Assembly (NCBI RefSeq): GCF_000590925.1
Contig: NZ_CP004372.1
Coordinates: 2,771,001-2,835,000, forward strand
DNA length: 64,000 bases
Direction: 5' to 3'
From: Roseibacterium elongatum DSM 19469
GTDB lineage: Bacteria > Pseudomonadota > Alphaproteobacteria > Rhodobacterales > Rhodobacteraceae
Both the position numbers and the translations under genes were made by a program. The notes beneath the pieces were generated by a model. The model worked only from the letters and a program-made list of their open reading frames with translations, was not told the origin of the DNA and ran no database searches. Shown here piece after piece: positions 36,825-45,540 of the stretch (positions within the stretch are counted from its first letter, which is position 1; each line of letters starts with the position of its first letter).

Positions 36825-37535
36825 ATGCAAATCCCCACGCCCCCCCCACCGCCAAAACGCGGCTTCTTCGCTTCGCTGCGGTCGAGTTTCCTGACCGGCC
36901 TCGTGGTCATCACACCCATCGGCGTGACCATCTGGCTGATCTGGACGCTGACCGGGTGGATCGACAGTTGGGTGTTGCCGCTGATCCCGACCGCCTACAA
37001 CCCCTCGACCCTGATCCGCGATTATACCGGGATCGAGGTGAATATCCGCGGCATCGGGGTGGTGACCTTTCTGCTGTTCACCATCCTTGTCGGCTGGATC
37101 GCCAAGGGTCTGATCGGGCGCTCGCTGATCCTGTGGGCCGAAAGCCTTGTCTTGTCGATCCCCCTGATCCGCTCGCTCTATTCGGGGTTGAAGCAGATCG
37201 TCGAAACCGTGCTGGCCCAGGGGCAGCAGAATTTCGACAAGGCGTGCCTCGTGGAGTACCCGCGCAAGGGGATCTGGGCCATCGCCTTCATATCGACCAC
37301 TGCAAAGGGCGAGATCTCGCGCCGTCACGGCCCCGAGGAAATGGTGTCGGTGTTCCTGCCGACCACGCCCAACCCCACCTCGGGCTTTTTGCTGTTTGTG
37401 CCGCGCAAGGATGTGATCATCCTCGACATGTCGGTCGAGGATGCGGCGAAACTGGTGATTTCGGCGGGGCTGGTCTATCCCAGCGGCGACGGCTCTGACG
37501 CCCCGCAAGAGGGCCTGCCCGACGCCGCCGAGTGA
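36825..37535 (+). CDS. DUF502 family membrane protein
   Basis: A 236-residue protein with a Pro-rich N-terminus (MQIPTPPPPPKRGF). Two hydrophobic segments follow (LTGLVVITPIGVTIWLIW and GVVTFLLFTILVGWIAKGLIG). The soluble part has SIPLIRSLYSGLKQIVETV, the usual DUF502 signature, and a C-terminal half with TTPNPTSGFLLFVPR. The family is widespread in bacteria and plants (LCV-like) but its function is not known. The gene stands alone after psuG. Confidence 0.85.
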   Translation: MQIPTPPPPPKRGFFASLRSSFLTGLVVITPIGVTIWLIWTLTGWIDSWVLPLIPTAYNPSTLIRDYTGIEVNIRGIGVVTFLLFTILVGWIAKGLIGRSLILWAESLVLSIPLIRSLYSGLKQIVETVLAQGQQNFDKACLVEYPRKGIWAIAFISTTAKGEISRRHGPEEMVSVFLPTTPNPTSGFLLFVPRKDVIILDMSVEDAAKLVISAGLVYPSGDGSDAPQEGLPDAAE

Positions 37536-37568
37536 CCGGCCCGCGGACGGGCGCCGCGCGGATGGCGG

Positions 37569-39384
37569 TCAATCCGCCTCGTACCACCAGACATCGGGCT
37601 GCCAGTTGATCCAGTCGCCATAGATCGGAAGGGCCTCGGGGTAGCGCAGGTTGGCATCATGGGCGATGCGCGCGATCGGGTTGTACCAGAACGGCACCAC
37701 ATAGCGCTGCGAGGTCAGGACACGGTCCAGCGCTCGGGTTGCGGCCAGGAAATCCTCCTGGCTTTCCGAGGTCAGGAGGCGGTCGATCATCGCGTCGATG
37801 GCCGGGTTGCAGGCCCCCATCAGGTTGCGCGACCCTTCGGTTTCGGCCATCTCGCAGCCCCAGTAAAGGCGCTGTTCGTTGCCGGGGCTGAGCGACAGGC
37901 CGCGCGCATAATAGGTCATGTCGAAATCGAAGGCATCGGTGCGTTCGCGGTACTGCGCCGGGTCGATGGAGGAGATCTCGACCGAGATCCCCAGCCGTTC
38001 CAGCGCCTCGGCGTAGATATTGGCGATGGCCTCGTTCTCGGAGGAGCCGTTCTGCAGCAGGATCTCGAAGGTGAAGGGCGCCCCGTCCGGGCCGGTCATC
38101 ACACCCTCCTGCACGGTGTACCCGGCCTCTTCCAGCAGGCGCAACGCCGCGCGGATGCCGGCGCGGTTGCGTTCGGACCCGTCCGAGACCGGCAGGCTGT
38201 AGCCTTCGAGCGCGCCGGGCAGCAGATCATCGGCAAAGGGTTCGAGAAACTCGGCCACGCGCCCTTCGGCCGGGCCATGCGACATCGCCAGCGGCGAATT
38301 CGAGAAATACGAGGTGATGCGCGGCGCGATCCCACCGTTCAGCGTCTGGTTCACGAACTCGAAGTTGAAGGCCTGGATCATCGCCTCGCGCACACGCCAA
38401 TCGGCGAACGGGCCCTGCCGCGTGTTCATGACGAAACCGATGATGCCCGAGGGGCGTTCATGCGGCACCTCGGACAGCACCACCTCGCCCGATTGCACGC
38501 GCGGGAAATCGTATTCCGTGGCCCAATCGGCAGCGTTGGTTTCGCGGATCGTGGTGATGACGCCCGAGGTGAAGGCCTCGAACATGGCGGTGGCATCGGC
38601 GAAGAACTCCAATCGCACCTCGTCGATCCCGTGCGTGCCGCGGCGGAACGGCAGATCCGCGCCCCAATAGTCGGGGTTGCGCCGCAGCGACACGAAGCGG
38701 CCGGCCTCGAAATCGTCGATCACGTAGGGCGCGCTGGCGATGGGAATGACATCCAGCCCCGACTCGGTGAAGGCCGTCTCTTCCCATTGGGCGGCCTTCA
38801 GGATCGGGCGCAAACCCATGATCATGGCCAACTCGCGGTCGGGTTCGGTGAAGCTCAGCCGCACCGAGCGCTCGCCCGTCTGCTCGATTGCTGCGATACG
38901 TCCCCAGGCGTTGAGGTAGCGGGGATGCCCCTCGGTTCCCAGCGTCTCGTAGGACCAGATCACGTCGGCGACGGTGACCGGGCTGCCATCGGAAAACCGC
39001 GCCTCGGGGCGCAGGGTGAATTCCACCCACAGATGGTCGGGATCGACTTCGACCGATTCGGCCAGCAGGCCGTAGAGCGAGAAAGGTTCGTCATAGCTGC
39101 GTCCCATAAGCGATTCGTAAGCCAGAAAGCGCAGTTGCCACGGGGTCGAGCCACGGCGGATATGGGGGTTGAGACTGTCGAAACTGCCCACCTCGCCGGT
39201 GACGATCCCGCCCGCCTGGTGGGGGCGTCGGGATTGGCAGTAGGGCAGATGCTACGAAATCGGGCGGCAAGGCCGGCGCGCCATACATCGCGATCCCGTG
39301 CATTGGTTGGGCTTGCGCCGTGTGAGACAGGCCCAGAGCGAGCAGGCCCGCCGCGAGAATTCCGGTGAAACAATTCCTGGGCAT
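37569..39384 (-). CDS. ABC transporter solute-binding protein, family 5 (peptide / YejA-like), indel cluster near the 5' end
   Basis: The start at 39384 gives a good signal peptide (MPRNCFTGILAAGLLALGLSHTAQA) and PMHGIAMYGAPALPPDFVA. Between about 39190 and 39260 the frame is disturbed. Reading through four single extra bases gives LPYANPDAPTGGRIVTGEVG, which joins SFDSLNPHIRRGS and the rest in one frame, for about 603 residues. The remainder is a typical family-5 binding protein (VEFTLRPEARFSDG, LRRNPDYWG, FVMNTRQGPFADWRVREAM). The closest-looking group is the YejA/oligopeptide type. No permease or ATPase gene is adjacent on this strand, so the partner transporter lies elsewhere. Confidence 0.8.
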
Positions 39385-39462
39385 CTGTAAACAATCCTCT
39401 GCTTGCCTGTGTTTGCGGGAGTTTGCGGCGCGGCCCCGAACAGGTCCAGTACAACTTTTCAG

Positions 39463-39492
39463 TTGGACTCTCGGCCTCGGTTTGCTTATAAA
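39463..39492 (+). promoter_or_regulatory. Candidate sigma-70 promoter for the small RNA
   Basis: A -35-like TTGGAC (39463-39468) and a -10-like TATAAA (39487-39492), separated by 18 bp (17 bp if TTATAA is taken). It is followed by an A at 39499 as a plausible start. The -35 lies within an imperfect dyad GTCCA...TGGAC. Confidence 0.6.
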
Positions 39493-39498
39493 GAAATC

Positions 39499-39574
39499 AC
39501 TGCTCGATAGGTTTCTTGCCTGTATGAAACCTGCCTCAATAACTTAACGCCGGCTTCGTGCCGGCGTTTTTTTT
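39499..39574 (+). ncRNA. Candidate small RNA with two stem-loops
   Basis: About 76 nt between the promoter-like sequence and a terminator. The first hairpin has AGGTTTC (39509-39515) paired with GAAACCT (39526-39532) over a 10-nt loop. A 14-nt unpaired AT-rich linker then leads to the terminator stem (39548-39566) and eight T. No protein gene ends here on this strand, because the neighbouring gene is on the minus strand; the terminator therefore needs its own transcript. A seven-codon ATG...TAA frame (39524-39547) lacks a ribosome binding site. It may instead be a 5' leader with early termination for bdhA. I know no family for it. Confidence 0.6.
39548..39574 (+). terminator. Rho-independent terminator of the candidate small RNA
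   Basis: CGCCGGC (39548-39554), loop TTCGT, GCCGGCG (39560-39566), then TTTTTTTT. This is the most canonical terminator in the window. Confidence 0.93.
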
Positions 39575-39658
39575 GGTCCCGGGCCCGCCGCGCCCCCTGT
39601 TCCTTGTGCGGATGCAGCATTAGCTTTGCCGCGACATTGCATCACGGGAGCGTTCACC

Positions 39659-40445
39659 ATGGCCATCATCACCGACCTGTCCGGCAAAACCGCGGTCATC
39701 ACCGGGTCCAATTCCGGCATCGGGTTGGGGATCGCGCGGGAATTGGCCATGGCGGGGGCGAATGTGGTGTTGAACTCCTTCACCGACCGCGACGAGGATC
39801 ATGCGCTGGCAGAAGAAATCGCGCGCGTGGCCGGTGTCGAGGCGCGCTACATCAAGGCCGACATGTCCAAGGGCAAGGAATGTCGCAAGCTGATCGAGGA
39901 GGCCGGCGCCTGTGATATCCTAGTGAATAATGCCGGCATCCAGCATGTCGCGCCCATCGACGAATTTCCCGAAGAGAAATGGGATGCGATCATCGCGATC
40001 AACCTCAGCTCGGCCTTTCACACCACGGCGGCGGCCCTGCCGATGATGCGCAAGGCCGGCTGGGGGCGCGTGGTCAATATCGCCTCGGCGCACGGCCTGA
40101 CGGCCAGCCCCTACAAGTCGGCCTATATCGCGGCCAAGCACGGGATCGTCGGCCTGACCAAGACCACGGCGCTGGAAACGGCGGAAGAGCCGATCACCGC
40201 CAACGCGATCTGCCCGGGCTATGTGCTGACCCCCCTGGTCGAGGCGCAGATCCCCGACCAGATGAAGGCCCATGACATGGATCGCGACACGGTCGTGCGC
40301 GAGGTCATGCTGGCGCGCCAGCCGTCCAAGGACTTCGCCACCGTCGAACAGATGGGGGGCGACCTGTGCCTTCCTGTGTTCGGATGCGGCCGCCCAGATC
40401 ACCGGCACCACGATCAGCGTGGATGGCGGCTGGACCGCGGTCTGA
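39659..40445 (+). CDS. bdhA: 3-hydroxybutyrate dehydrogenase (SDR family), one extra base near 40357
   Basis: The start at 39659 (MAIITDLSGKTAVITG) follows CGGGAG. The short-chain dehydrogenase motifs are GSNSGIGLGIA (cofactor), NNAG in DILVNNAGIQHVAPI, and Ser-Tyr-Lys in NIASAHGLTASPYKSAYIAAKHG. Near the C-terminus the frame breaks in a G6 run (40354-40359). Removing one G restores MGATCAFLCSDAAAQITG and SVDGGWTAV to the stop at 40445, for 261 residues. The HGLTASPYKSAY region and NAICPGYVLTPLVEAQI are characteristic of 3-hydroxybutyrate dehydrogenase, which feeds poly-hydroxybutyrate breakdown products into acetoacetate. The patatin-like gene follows. Confidence 0.88.
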
Positions 40446-40464
40446 GCAATTGCGACAGGCGGTT

Positions 40465-40524
40465 TGGGGGCTCTGCCCCCGTCGCTGGCGCGACTCCCCC
40501 GGAGTTTTCTTGCCAAGATGAAGG
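40465..40524 (+). repeat. Dispersed intergenic element, copy E
   Basis: GGGGGCTCTGCCCCC, short palindrome TCGCTGGCGCGA, then CTCCCCCGGAGTTTTCTTGCC and AAGATGAAGG. Its tail supplies AAGGAG, the ribosome binding site of the patatin gene at 40533. Confidence 0.82.
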
Positions 40525-40532
40525 AGCCGGTC

Positions 40533-41567
40533 ATGGCGCAGGCGAAACCGATCAACCTGGCCCTGCAGGGCGGCGGCGCGCATGGGGCCTTTACCTGGGG
40601 CGTGCTGGACCGGCTGCTGGAGGCCGAGGAGATCGAGATCGCGGGGATCACCGGCACCTCGGCGGGCGCGCTGAACGGCGCGGCGGTCAAGTCGGGGCTG
40701 GTGCGGGGCGGGCGCACGGCGGCCCGCGACAACCTGGAGTGGCTGTGGGAACAGGTGGGCGCGATCACCACCCCTGCCCTCGCGCCGTGGCTGGATGCGA
40801 TCGCGCCGGTGGCCGTCAGTCGGGCGATCGAGGCCTCGCTGCCCTTTGCCTTCGGCGACGGGGTCTCGCGACTGGTCAGCCCCTATGACACCGGGCCGTT
40901 CTACGTGAACCCGCTCAGGCGGATCGTCGAGCGGTTCCGCTTCGACGAGGTCTGTGCCGATGTCGGGCCGGTGTTCCACATCTGCGCCACCAATGTGCGC
41001 AGCGGCAAGATCAGGGTCTTTTCGGGCGAGGAGATCAGCGCCGATGCGATCCTGGCCTCGGCCTGTCTGCCGACCCTGTTTCGCGCCGTCGAGATCCCGC
41101 ATCCCGACACCGGCGAGGTCGAGGCCTATTGGGACGGCGGCTATACCGGCAACCCGGCCCTGTTCCCGCTGTTCGAGGGGGATGCACCGGGCGATATCCT
41201 GGTGGTGAACATCAACCCGCTGGAACGCGCCGAGTTGCCCACCAGCGCGCGCGAGATCCAGAACCGCGTGAACGAGATCAGCTTCAACTCGTCGCTGCTG
41301 CGCGAGTTGCGCGCCATCGATTTCGTTCAGCGCCTATTGGATGACGGCACCTTGCCGGAGGGCGCGATGAAGCGTCTGCGCCTTCACATGATCGCCGATG
41401 ACGCGCTGATGGAGCAGCTGTCGGTGGCCACCAAGATCGTGGCGACGCCGCAGATCCTGCACCAGTTGCGCGCGGCGGGGCGCGCGGCGGCGGACAGCTT
41501 CCTGGATCAGCATCTGGGCGCCATCGGCGTGGAAAGCAGCGTCGATTTGCGCGCGATGTTCGGCTGA
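40533..41567 (+). CDS. Patatin-like phospholipase family protein
   Basis: The start at 40533 (MAQAKPINLALQGGG) uses the AAGGAG contributed by the intergenic element. The 344-residue protein has the oxyanion loop LQGGGAHGAFTWGV, the nucleophile motif GTSAGALN (Ser-Asp dyad) and the catalytic Asp in YWDGGYTGNPAL. Patatins are lipid acyl hydrolases. Next to 3-hydroxybutyrate dehydrogenase, a role in storage-polymer or lipid turnover is plausible, and some patatin-like proteins are annotated as PHB depolymerases, but that is inference. No signal peptide, so cytoplasmic. Confidence 0.88.
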   Translation: MAQAKPINLALQGGGAHGAFTWGVLDRLLEAEEIEIAGITGTSAGALNGAAVKSGLVRGGRTAARDNLEWLWEQVGAITTPALAPWLDAIAPVAVSRAIEASLPFAFGDGVSRLVSPYDTGPFYVNPLRRIVERFRFDEVCADVGPVFHICATNVRSGKIRVFSGEEISADAILASACLPTLFRAVEIPHPDTGEVEAYWDGGYTGNPALFPLFEGDAPGDILVVNINPLERAELPTSAREIQNRVNEISFNSSLLRELRAIDFVQRLLDDGTLPEGAMKRLRLHMIADDALMEQLSVATKIVATPQILHQLRAAGRAAADSFLDQHLGAIGVESSVDLRAMFG

Positions 41568-41639
41568 GCCGGTGGAACCCTGCCGGCGCGCGCGCCGTTG
41601 CCCTTTCGACGCTGAATGCGAACAGGAAAGGACCATCCC

Positions 41640-41987
41640 ATGCAGTGGAGCGATATCGAGAAAAACTGGACCGCCATGATCCCGGCGATCCGTGCGCGCT
41701 GGCCCGATGTCTCGGAAGAGGACCTGATCGCCCTGTCCGGGCACCGGGACGAGGTGATCGCGACCCTGGCCGGAGCGACCGGCGAAACGCCGACCGACAT
41801 CGCGCGACAGATGGACGAATGGCGGCAGGGGCCCATGCCGGCGGATGCCTATGCCGACCCGACCCGTGACAACGCCGCCGCGCGCGACGCGGGGCGCTAT
41901 CTGCCAGAGGGCGAGGATGTCTATGCCGATGACGACCGCTTTGGCGACGAGGGTGTAGCGGACCGCCCGATGGGCCGCCGGGGCTGA
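41640..41987 (+). CDS. CsbD-like small protein
   Basis: The start at 41640 (MQWSDIEKNWTAM) follows AAAGGA. The 115-residue protein begins with a CsbD-like helical domain (residues 1 to about 60: VSEEDLIALSGHRDEVIATLAG). An acidic and probably disordered tail follows (PEGEDVYADDDRFGDEG). CsbD relatives are general-stress proteins of unknown mechanism. It follows the patatin gene after 72 bp and may be transcribed separately. Confidence 0.72.
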   Translation: MQWSDIEKNWTAMIPAIRARWPDVSEEDLIALSGHRDEVIATLAGATGETPTDIARQMDEWRQGPMPADAYADPTRDNAAARDAGRYLPEGEDVYADDDRFGDEGVADRPMGRRG

Positions 41988-42063
41988 CCGCGGGGCGTCA
42001 TCACGGGTCACCTGTGCGTTGGTGCAGCTTGCCTCGGGGCAGTTGGCGGCGTAGGCGGGGCGC

Positions 42064-43551
42064 ATGACCGATCCCTGCCCTGCCCCGTTCAACCTTGCGC
42101 ATTACGTCCTCGGACAGGCCGACCGTCTGCCCGACAAGGTCGCCCTCGCGGTGCTTGGCCCCGCCCGCGCCGAACGGTGGAGCTATGCCAGGCTGGACCG
42201 CGCGGTTCGTGGCATGGCCGGCGGATTGCTGGCCCACGGGTTCCGGCCCGGCGACAGGCTGTTGCTGCGCCTTGGGAACACGCCGGAATTTCCCGTGGCC
42301 TTCCTCGGGGCCATCGCGGCGGGTCTTGTGCCGGTGCCGACGGCGGCGGTGCTGACATCTGGCGAGATCACGAAACTGGCCGAGGTCATCGCCCCCGCCG
42401 GCATCCTGGCCGGGGACGGGGTCGCGCTTCCCGAGGGGTTTTCCGGCCCGGTCCTGCGCGATCTTGCGCCGCTCATGACGCATGCGCCGGCCGACCATGT
42501 CATGGGCGACCCGGAAAGGCTGGCCTATCTCGTGTTCACCTCAGGCTCGGGGGGCACGCCCAAGGCCGTGGCCCATGCCCACCGCGCCATCTGGGCGCGG
42601 CGGATGATGCATCAGGGCTGGTACGGCCTGCGCGAGGACGACCGGCTGCTGCATGCCGGCGCCTTCAACTGGACCTTCACGCTGGGCACCGGGCTGCTCG
42701 ATCCCTGGTCGGTCGGGGCCACGGCGCTGATCCCCGCGCCGGGGCTGGAGCCAGCCGCCCTGCCCCTATTGCTGAAACGGCATGACGCGACGATCCTTGC
42801 CGCCGCGCCCGGCATTTTCCGAAAGCTTCTGGCCACGGATGTGCCCGTGCGCCTGCCCAAGCTGCGCCATGGGCTGAGCGCGGGCGAAAAACTGCCTGAG
42901 GCGCTGCGCCAGCGCTGGATGGCGGCCACGGGCACGGCCGTTCACGAGGCATTGGGCATGTCGGAATGCTCGACCTTCATTTCCGGGTCCCCCGCACGAC
43001 CCGCGCCACAGGGCACCTTGGGCCATGCGCAGGCGGGGCGGCGCGTGGCGGTTCTAAACGAAACCGGGCAAGCCGTGGCCGAGGGGGATACCGGCATCCT
43101 GGCCATACACCGCGACGATCCGGGCCTGATGCTGGGCTATCAGCAGCCTGACGGATCGCTTGATCTGCCCCTGACCGGGGACTGGTTCCTGACCGGCGAT
43201 ATGGTCGAGCAGCGCGGCGATGGCGCCTTCACCTATCACGGGCGGCGCGACGACCTGATCACGGCCGGAGGGTTTCGCGTCTCGCCGCTGGAGATCGAGG
43301 CCGCGTTTCAGCATGCACCGGGCGTGCAGGAGTGTGCGGCCCTTGCGCTCAGCCCCAAGGCCGATACAACCATCGTCGCTCTGGCCTTTGTGGGCGACGC
43401 GACCGAGGACAGGCTGCGCGATCTGGCCGCGGCCAGCCTTGCCCGATACAAGCAGCCGCGCACCTTTATCCGTCTGCCCGCGCTGCCCCGTAACCCGAAC
43501 GGAAAACTCGATCGCCGCGCGCTGCGGGCGCGGGTGGAGGAGGCGTCATGA
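42064..43551 (+). CDS. Acyl-CoA synthetase (AMP-binding, benzoate-CoA ligase-like)
   Basis: A 495-residue adenylate-forming enzyme. The ATP loop is FTSGSGGTPKAVAHAH. HEALGMSECSTFISG corresponds to the A5 motif and GDWFLTGDM to A7. The hinge is RRDDLITAGGFRVSPLEIE, and the catalytic Lys is in NPNGKLDRRAL. It activates a carboxylic acid to the CoA thioester through an acyl adenylate. The compact size and hinge context resemble benzoate or short aromatic/aliphatic acid ligases, but the substrate is not determined. Its stop overlaps the DsbA-like gene by 4 bp, and that gene overlaps the MFS exporter, making a three-gene operon. Confidence 0.88.
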   Translation: MTDPCPAPFNLAHYVLGQADRLPDKVALAVLGPARAERWSYARLDRAVRGMAGGLLAHGFRPGDRLLLRLGNTPEFPVAFLGAIAAGLVPVPTAAVLTSGEITKLAEVIAPAGILAGDGVALPEGFSGPVLRDLAPLMTHAPADHVMGDPERLAYLVFTSGSGGTPKAVAHAHRAIWARRMMHQGWYGLREDDRLLHAGAFNWTFTLGTGLLDPWSVGATALIPAPGLEPAALPLLLKRHDATILAAAPGIFRKLLATDVPVRLPKLRHGLSAGEKLPEALRQRWMAATGTAVHEALGMSECSTFISGSPARPAPQGTLGHAQAGRRVAVLNETGQAVAEGDTGILAIHRDDPGLMLGYQQPDGSLDLPLTGDWFLTGDMVEQRGDGAFTYHGRRDDLITAGGFRVSPLEIEAAFQHAPGVQECAALALSPKADTTIVALAFVGDATEDRLRDLAAASLARYKQPRTFIRLPALPRNPNGKLDRRALRARVEEAS

Positions 43552-44192
43552 TCAAGCTCGATATCCTGTCCGACCCGATCTGCCCCTGGTGCTATATCGG
43601 CTGGACGAACCTTGCCCGCGCCCTCGAGGCGCGGGCCGATCACCCCTTTGCCATCGAATGGCACCCATTCCAGTTGAACCCCGAAATGCCGGCGGGTGGC
43701 ATGGACCGGCGCGCCTATCTCGAGGCCAAGTTCGGCGGCAAGGACGGGGCCGTCGAGGCGTATCTGCCGGTGGCCGAGCACGCCGCCAGGGCGGGCCTTG
43801 ACCTGAAGCTCGATCAGATCGCGCGCACGCCCAACACGCTTGACGCGCACCGGCTGATCCATTGGGCGGGGATCGAGGGGCGGCAGACGGCGGTGGCGGT
43901 GGCGCTCTTCCGGGCGTATTTCCAGGACGGGCGCGATATCGGGGATGCGCAGGTCCTGCAAAGCATCGCGGAAAAGGCCGAGATGGACGGCGACATGGTG
44001 GCCAGGCTGCTGGAGGGCGACGCCGACGCCGACGAGATCCGCGCCCGCGACGCCCATGCGCGCCAACGCGGCGTGCAGGCGGTGCCGACCTTTGTCGTGG
44101 CAAACACCCATGTGGTGCCGGGTGCGCAGCCGCCCGATCTGTGGACCCAGGTGATCGACGAGCTGGCCGCGCCCCCCGAGGCCGCGCTATGA
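43548..44192 (+). CDS. DsbA-family oxidoreductase (FrnE-like)
   Basis: A 214-residue cytoplasmic thioredoxin-fold protein of the DsbA/FrnE type. The active site CPWC is at residues 12-15 (LSDPICPWCYIGW), and the cis-Pro loop is in QAVPTFVVANTHVVPGAQP. The helical insertion contains TPNTLDAHRLIHWAG, a conserved FrnE-family segment. The family is related to 2-hydroxychromene-2-carboxylate isomerase, but the two cysteines indicate redox activity. It is translationally coupled on both sides (ATGA overlaps). Confidence 0.9.
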   Translation: MIKLDILSDPICPWCYIGWTNLARALEARADHPFAIEWHPFQLNPEMPAGGMDRRAYLEAKFGGKDGAVEAYLPVAEHAARAGLDLKLDQIARTPNTLDAHRLIHWAGIEGRQTAVAVALFRAYFQDGRDIGDAQVLQSIAEKAEMDGDMVARLLEGDADADEIRARDAHARQRGVQAVPTFVVANTHVVPGAQPPDLWTQVIDELAAPPEAAL

Positions 44193-45427
44193 CGGCACCT
44201 GCCGACCCCGCAGTGCCCGAGGCGCGCCGCCGCCTCGGCCGGGTCGAATTCATCGCCATGATGGGCACGATCTTCGCGACGGTGGCCTTTTCCATCGACG
44301 CGATGCTGCCCGCCCTGCCCCAGATCGCCACCGAGCTGAGCCCGGAGGCCGCGAACCGGGCGCAATTGATCCTGACCAGTTTCGTGCTGGGCATGGGGCT
44401 GGGCACGCTGGTCGTCGGTCCGCTGTCGGACGCGCTGGGGCGCAAGACACTGATCCTGATGGGGGCCGCGCTGTATCTGGCGGGCGCGATGCTGGCCTAT
44501 GTCGCGCCGAGCCTCGAGTTGCTCTTGCTGGCCCGCGTCATACAGGGGCTGGGGGCCGCCGGGCCGCGCGTGGTGTCGCTGGCCATGATCCGCGACCTCT
44601 ATTCCGGGCGCGGCATGGCGCAGATCGTCTCCTACGCGATGATGATCTTCACCCTGTTCCCGGCGGTCGCCCCCCTGATCGGCGCGGCGATCATCGCGGG
44701 CTTTGGCTGGCGTTCGATATTTCTGGCCTTCGTGATCTTTTCGCTCCTGTCGGTCGGGTGGATCACGCTGCGCCAGCCCGAGACATTGCCCCGCGCCGCG
44801 CGGCGCAAACTCAGCCTGCGCCAAACCCTCACCGATATGCGCGAGGCCATGGCGCATCGGCAGATGCAGCTGTCGATCCTAGTGCAGACGGTCGTGTTCG
44901 GCGTGCTTTTCGGCGCGCTCAGCTCGGTGCAGCAGCTGTTCGACCTGACCTATGGACGCGGCGAGAGCTTCCCCGTGTGGTTCGCCCTGATCGCACTGAT
45001 GTCGGCCCCGGCGGCCCCGACCAATGCCCGGCTGGTGATGCGGCTTGGCATGCGGCCGATGATCCGCAGCGCACTTTGGGTATCGGCCAGCCTGTCCTTT
45101 GCAACCGCCCTGGCCGTCGGGGTGTTACAACTCGGCGGGGCGGAGTTCTGGGTCTATTTCGTCTGGACGGTCAGCATTTTCGCAACCGCGGCCTTTACCA
45201 TCGGCAATCTCAATGCGCTGGCCCTCGAACCTCTGGGCCATATCGCGGGCACCGCCTCGTCGCTGATGGGGGCGCTGGCGACGGTGGGCGGGGCGATCCT
45301 GGGCGCGGGTCTGGGACAGCTCTACAATGGCACGCCGGTGCCGCTGGCCATTGGGGCGGGGATCCTGCTGACGGCGGGGGCGCTGGTGATGCGCACCATG
45401 CCGCGCGAAGGGGCGGATGCCGGGTGA
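44189..45427 (+). CDS. MFS multidrug exporter, Bcr/CflA type
   Basis: A 412-residue transporter with twelve predicted membrane helices, starting MTAPADPAVPEARRR. The MFS signature between helices 2 and 3 is GPLSDALGRKTLILMG. VIQGLGAAGPRVVSLAMIRDLYSG is the helix 4-5 region typical of Bcr/CflA drug exporters (usual form QALGAA...ARAI.RD). It would expel a hydrophobic compound using the proton gradient. It overlaps the DsbA-like gene by 4 bp. The link with the acyl-CoA ligase could mean a shared detoxification or acid metabolism role, but that is a guess. Confidence 0.88.
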   Translation: MTAPADPAVPEARRRLGRVEFIAMMGTIFATVAFSIDAMLPALPQIATELSPEAANRAQLILTSFVLGMGLGTLVVGPLSDALGRKTLILMGAALYLAGAMLAYVAPSLELLLLARVIQGLGAAGPRVVSLAMIRDLYSGRGMAQIVSYAMMIFTLFPAVAPLIGAAIIAGFGWRSIFLAFVIFSLLSVGWITLRQPETLPRAARRKLSLRQTLTDMREAMAHRQMQLSILVQTVVFGVLFGALSSVQQLFDLTYGRGESFPVWFALIALMSAPAAPTNARLVMRLGMRPMIRSALWVSASLSFATALAVGVLQLGGAEFWVYFVWTVSIFATAAFTIGNLNALALEPLGHIAGTASSLMGALATVGGAILGAGLGQLYNGTPVPLAIGAGILLTAGALVMRTMPREGADAG

Positions 45428-45540
45428 CCGCGGCGCGAAACGGCGATTGCGGGCGCCGGTCATGACGTTAATATGACAGGCTTCCATAACCGCGACCGGG
45501 GGCTTCCCGGCCGCCACAGACCACCCTGCGCAGGAGCGAA

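Noticed and set aside
39524..39547. Seven-codon ATG...TAA frame inside the candidate small RNA
   Set aside because: No Shine-Dalgarno sequence; its ATG overlaps the hairpin arm. A leader peptide is possible but not supported.
39613..39621. ATGCAGCAT dyad before bdhA as a PhaR-type (storage granule regulator) site
   Set aside because: Too short and not flanked by a second matching half; TGC-rich motifs are common in this genome.
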